Shown here piece by piece: positions 4,933-6,556 of a stretch of DNA of 6,556 bases. The stretch comes from Nitrospirota bacterium (GTDB lineage: Bacteria > Nitrospirota > Thermodesulfovibrionia > Thermodesulfovibrionales > Dissulfurispiraceae). The stretch covers positions 1 to 6,556 of the forward strand of contig JACREW010000089.1 in the NCBI GenBank assembly GCA_016212685.1, in the 5' to 3' direction. The position numbers and the translations under genes were made by a program. Under the pieces are notes generated by a model. The model searched no databases, was not told the origin of the DNA, and saw only the letters and a list, made by a program, of their open reading frames with translations. Each line of letters opens with the position of its first letter. The stretch's first letter is position 1.

Positions 4933-5823
4933 ATGACCGAACAAATATACGACTGCATTATCATAGGCGCGGGCCCCGGCGGCCTTCAGGCGGCCATCTA
5001 TTTAGGCAGGTACAACAGGAATGTCCTTCTCATAGACAGAGGCGGAGGAAGGACGCAGCATGCGAAACACATAGAAAATTTTCTCACGCAGAAGGCCATT
5101 TCAGGAAAGGAGATAATAGAGACAGGGATAGAACAGGCAAAGAGTTTCAATGTAAAGATTGAACACGGCCTTGTAACCAAGGTTTTGAAAAGCGAATTTT
5201 TTGAAGTATACGTAGGAGATAAACAATATTTGTCGAAATTCGTGATAGTCTCATCCGGTGTTTACGATAATCTGCCTCCGATAGAGAGGCTGCATAAGTT
5301 TCTTGGAACCGGTTTCTTCACATGTATAGACTGCGATGGATACAGGACTACAAATAAAAAACTGGTCATCATAGGCAATTCTATAAAGACAGTCCATCTC
5401 GCTATTGCAATGAAGGAGATGTTTACAAAGGACATAACCATTATTCTCTATGCCGATAAAGTTCCGGATGAATACAAGGAGGAGCTTAAAGAAGAAAGCA
5501 TACCTTTGATCATAGGTCGTCCTGTAAAGATTACCGGAGAAGAGAAGATGGAGGCAGTTGAACTCAAGGGCGAACAGAGGATCGAGTGCGAGGTGATTAT
5601 GTCTCATTTTGGGTATAAACTGAATGACGGGTTCCTGTCGGAGCTTAATATAAAGAGGGACAGCAATGGATTCAAGTTTATTGTTAATCATAACTATGAA
5701 TCATCCTTGAGCGGTTTGTATATCGTCGGCCCGCTGAATCAGGGCAATGATCAGGCGGTCATAGCGGCGGGCGAGGGCGCTGTAGCGGCGATAGATATTA
5801 AAAAGCGGCTGCTGGAGCGTTGA
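4933..5823 (+). CDS. Thioredoxin-reductase-like flavoprotein lacking NADPH-binding motifs
   Basis: The 296-residue protein has the two-domain thioredoxin reductase fold. FAD is bound by the N-terminal GAGPGG (12-17), with the acidic residue of IDR (34-36) ending the second strand. The redox-active pair is CIDC (131-134), in the family's usual place. The end GLYIVG..QGNDQAVIAAGEGAVAA (261-286) matches the family's second FAD motif, except that the normal Gly-Asp is Gly-Pro (266-267). In the NADPH domain GxGxxA is reduced to VIIGNSIKTVHLA (145-157), and the HRR motif that holds the 2'-phosphate is replaced by LYADK (172-176). Known relatives with this loss take electrons from ferredoxin (FFTR) or have no NADPH activity (DTR). 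The electron donor here is therefore unlikely to be NADPH, which is inference. It follows the four-cysteine gene by 18 bp and converges with the HPF gene. No SD precedes ATG 4933. Confidence 0.82.
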   Translation: MTEQIYDCIIIGAGPGGLQAAIYLGRYNRNVLLIDRGGGRTQHAKHIENFLTQKAISGKEIIETGIEQAKSFNVKIEHGLVTKVLKSEFFEVYVGDKQYLSKFVIVSSGVYDNLPPIERLHKFLGTGFFTCIDCDGYRTTNKKLVIIGNSIKTVHLAIAMKEMFTKDITIILYADKVPDEYKEELKEESIPLIIGRPVKITGEEKMEAVELKGEQRIECEVIMSHFGYKLNDGFLSELNIKRDSNGFKFIVNHNYESSLSGLYIVGPLNQGNDQAVIAAGEGAVAAIDIKKRLLER

Positions 5824-5832
5824 CGCCTATAG

Positions 5833-6366
5833 TCAATCCAGAACCGTTACCGTGCTGGCCTGCGGGCCTTTTTCTCCCTGTTCTTCCGCAAAGCGGACTT
5901 CCGTTCCGATACTCAGTTTATTAAAATCTTTGTTCAATATGCTGTTTTCATGAAAATAGATTTCACGGCCGTCGGGCGTTGTCAGGAAGCCGTAGCCTTT
6001 ATCCGGAAAGAGCGCGGTTATGCGTGCCGGGGGAATCTCTTCGTGATGCTTTACGTCACCCCTCTGGCGTCGTACGAAGTCTTCCAGTTTGCGCCGCGCA
6101 GCGTCAAAGGCGTCCCTTATCGCAATGGTTAGGTCTTCTCCGGGCTCCCGCTTTACTATTATTTCAGAGCCGGGAACTGTCATGTAAATATGCACGTCGT
6201 AAAGTATGCCTTCATGCTTGTGACGGTGCGGGACATCCACCACGACCCTGCAGCGCATGATCCGGTCGTAAAATTTATCCAGCTTTTCCGCCTTCTCGCG
6301 AATGTCTTCCCTGGCAAAATCGCTGAGTTCGATATTATGAGCCGTTATTTGCAGATCAAGTTTCAT
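5833..6366 (-). CDS. Ribosome hibernation factor (HPF/RaiA family) fused to a cold-shock domain
   Basis: Residues 1 to about 105 form the HPF/RaiA domain (MKLDLQITAHNIELSDFARE, then KAEKLDKFYDRI and VDVPHRHK, then DLTIAIRDAFDAARRKLED), which binds the 30S decoding site and blocks translation in stationary phase. Instead of the dimerisation tail of long HPF, residues 113-177 are a cold-shock/OB domain: RNP1-like KGYGFLTT (123-130), RNP2-like REIYFHE (134-140) and GPQA (167-170). This two-domain type is known in several proteobacterial and related groups. The cold-shock part could bind single-stranded RNA near the ribosome (inference). GGAGG lies 6 bp before ATG 6366. The 3' end is 9 bp from the stop of the convergent flavoprotein gene. 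The upstream region is cut off by an IS at 6421, leaving only 54 bp of native leader. Confidence 0.88.
   Translation of the reverse strand: MKLDLQITAHNIELSDFAREDIREKAEKLDKFYDRIMRCRVVVDVPHRHKHEGILYDVHIYMTVPGSEIIVKREPGEDLTIAIRDAFDAARRKLEDFVRRQRGDVKHHEEIPPARITALFPDKGYGFLTTPDGREIYFHENSILNKDFNKLSIGTEVRFAEEQGEKGPQASTVTVLD
5857..5873 (+). terminator. Weak possible terminator for the flavoprotein gene
   Basis: GGCC-TGCG-GGCC followed by TTTTT, 34 nt past the flavoprotein stop. The stem is only 4 bp and the bases also encode KGPQA of the convergent HPF gene, so this may be chance. The nearby TTGAC/GTCAA pair (5820-5836) has no T run. Confidence 0.3.
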
Positions 6367-6404
6367 GGCATACCTCCGTCTGTGATTTTCTTGCCAAAAT
6401 GTCT

Positions 6405-6432
6405 AATATACTAAAAATATCAGTAGTGTCCG
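6405..6432 (-). promoter_or_regulatory. Possible hybrid promoter of the HPF gene, -35 inside the IS end
   Basis: Minus strand TATATT (6410-6405) is one base from a consensus -10. At 16 bp upstream lies CGGACA (6432-6427), matching four of six -35 bases and contained in the IS terminal repeat. The predicted start near 6398 gives a leader of about 32 nt. No alternative -35 exists in the native sequence. Confidence 0.4.
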
Positions 6433-6439
6433 GTTAAGA
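6421..6439. repeat. 19-bp terminal inverted repeat, right copy
   Basis: CAGTAGTGTCCGGTTAAGA is the perfect inverse of 122-140. It marks the outer end of the right-hand IS, downstream of its transposase, whose stop codon (6436-6434) lies within the repeat. Confidence 0.85.
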
Positions 6440-6556
6440 ACCGAATAGATCCAATTGGTTACAATTCGGTTCAGTGTTCATACTGTAATCCGCCCTCGCA
6501 AATGCTTGCTGCAAGGGCATCTTCTCGAAAGCCGCAACCGACAAAATCTGTAATAA
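6434..6556 (-). CDS. IS4-family-like transposase, C-terminal 40 residues
   Basis: Reading in from the right edge, the frame gives LLQILSVAAFEKMPLQQAF, then ARADYSMNTEP and NCNQLDLFGS, then TAA at 6436-6434. The pattern LLQ[IV]LS..xFEK.P..Q and the closing NQL.LF are typical of the C-terminal tail of IS4-like (DUF4372-containing) DDE transposases. The catalytic core is beyond the edge, so activity cannot be judged. The stop codon is inside the terminal repeat. The exact IS subgroup is uncertain. Confidence 0.72.
   Translation of the reverse strand, partial: LLQILSVAAFEKMPLQQAFARADYSMNTEPNCNQLDLFGS

Larger units (their letters stand above)
6421..6556 (-). mobile_element. IS4-like insertion sequence, partial (transposase-3' end)
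   Basis: The element begins at the inverted repeat and runs out of the right edge. It contains the last 40 codons of a transposase on the minus strand, ending 13 bp from the tip, a compact layout usual for insertion sequences. The other end and the target duplication are outside the window. Confidence 0.75.

Noticed and set aside
5251..5691. Minus-strand ORF of 146 codons inside the flavoprotein gene
   Set aside because: It is a shadow of a frame with intact FAD and CxxC motifs.
1..6556. CRISPR array, tRNA or rRNA gene
   Set aside because: No regularly spaced repeats and no recognisable tRNA arms or rRNA segments were seen on either strand.

Overview
The window looks like a Gram-negative chromosome segment carrying accessory genes. 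The genes include Tat and Sec signal peptides, a lipobox, a periplasmic c-type heme protein, an RTX-type calcium-binding fragment and strong GGAGG ribosome binding sites. Taken together (a cytochrome P460 homologue, a stand-alone half-ferritin, an HPF with a cold-shock tail, an IS4-like transposase tail and a trace of a REP-associated transposase) they suggest an anaerobic or microaerophilic lineage such as Nitrospirota or Desulfobacterota. That placement is inference; no marker gene settles it.

Both edges are insertion-sequence ends. A 19-bp sequence occurs at 122-140 and, perfectly inverted, at 6421-6439. At the right edge it overlaps the stop codon of a transposase whose last 40 residues are visible. 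At the left edge it ends an element running out of the window, with the start of an unidentified ORF on the minus strand. The roughly 6.3 kb between the two ends is therefore bracketed by facing IS ends.

From 124 to about 1815 the DNA is scarred. It holds an AT-rich lipoprotein gene whose last codons come from the left IS end, an RTX/EF-hand fragment with a foreign tail that carries the lipoprotein promoter, and a fragment resembling the C-terminal domain of a REP-associated transposase.

From 4594 down to 1811 on the minus strand is a compact four-gene unit behind one convincing sigma70-type promoter. In order it encodes a secreted cytochrome P460 homologue, a Tat-exported seven-bladed propeller with His at equivalent positions of several blades, a Met/His-rich DUF305 protein and a 94-residue ferritin-like protein. 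All four point to heme, copper or iron handling, three of them in the periplasm. This is the best candidate here for an undescribed system.

Divergently, on the plus strand, a 67-residue four-cysteine protein precedes a thioredoxin-reductase-like flavoprotein. The flavoprotein keeps its FAD site and a CxxC but lacks recognisable NADPH motifs. Both genes have extended -10 boxes almost touching their start codons, and a GC-rich dyad lies between the divergent units. The flavoprotein gene converges on a minus-strand gene for a ribosome hibernation factor fused to a cold-shock domain. The promoter of that gene may borrow its -35 region from the right-hand IS.
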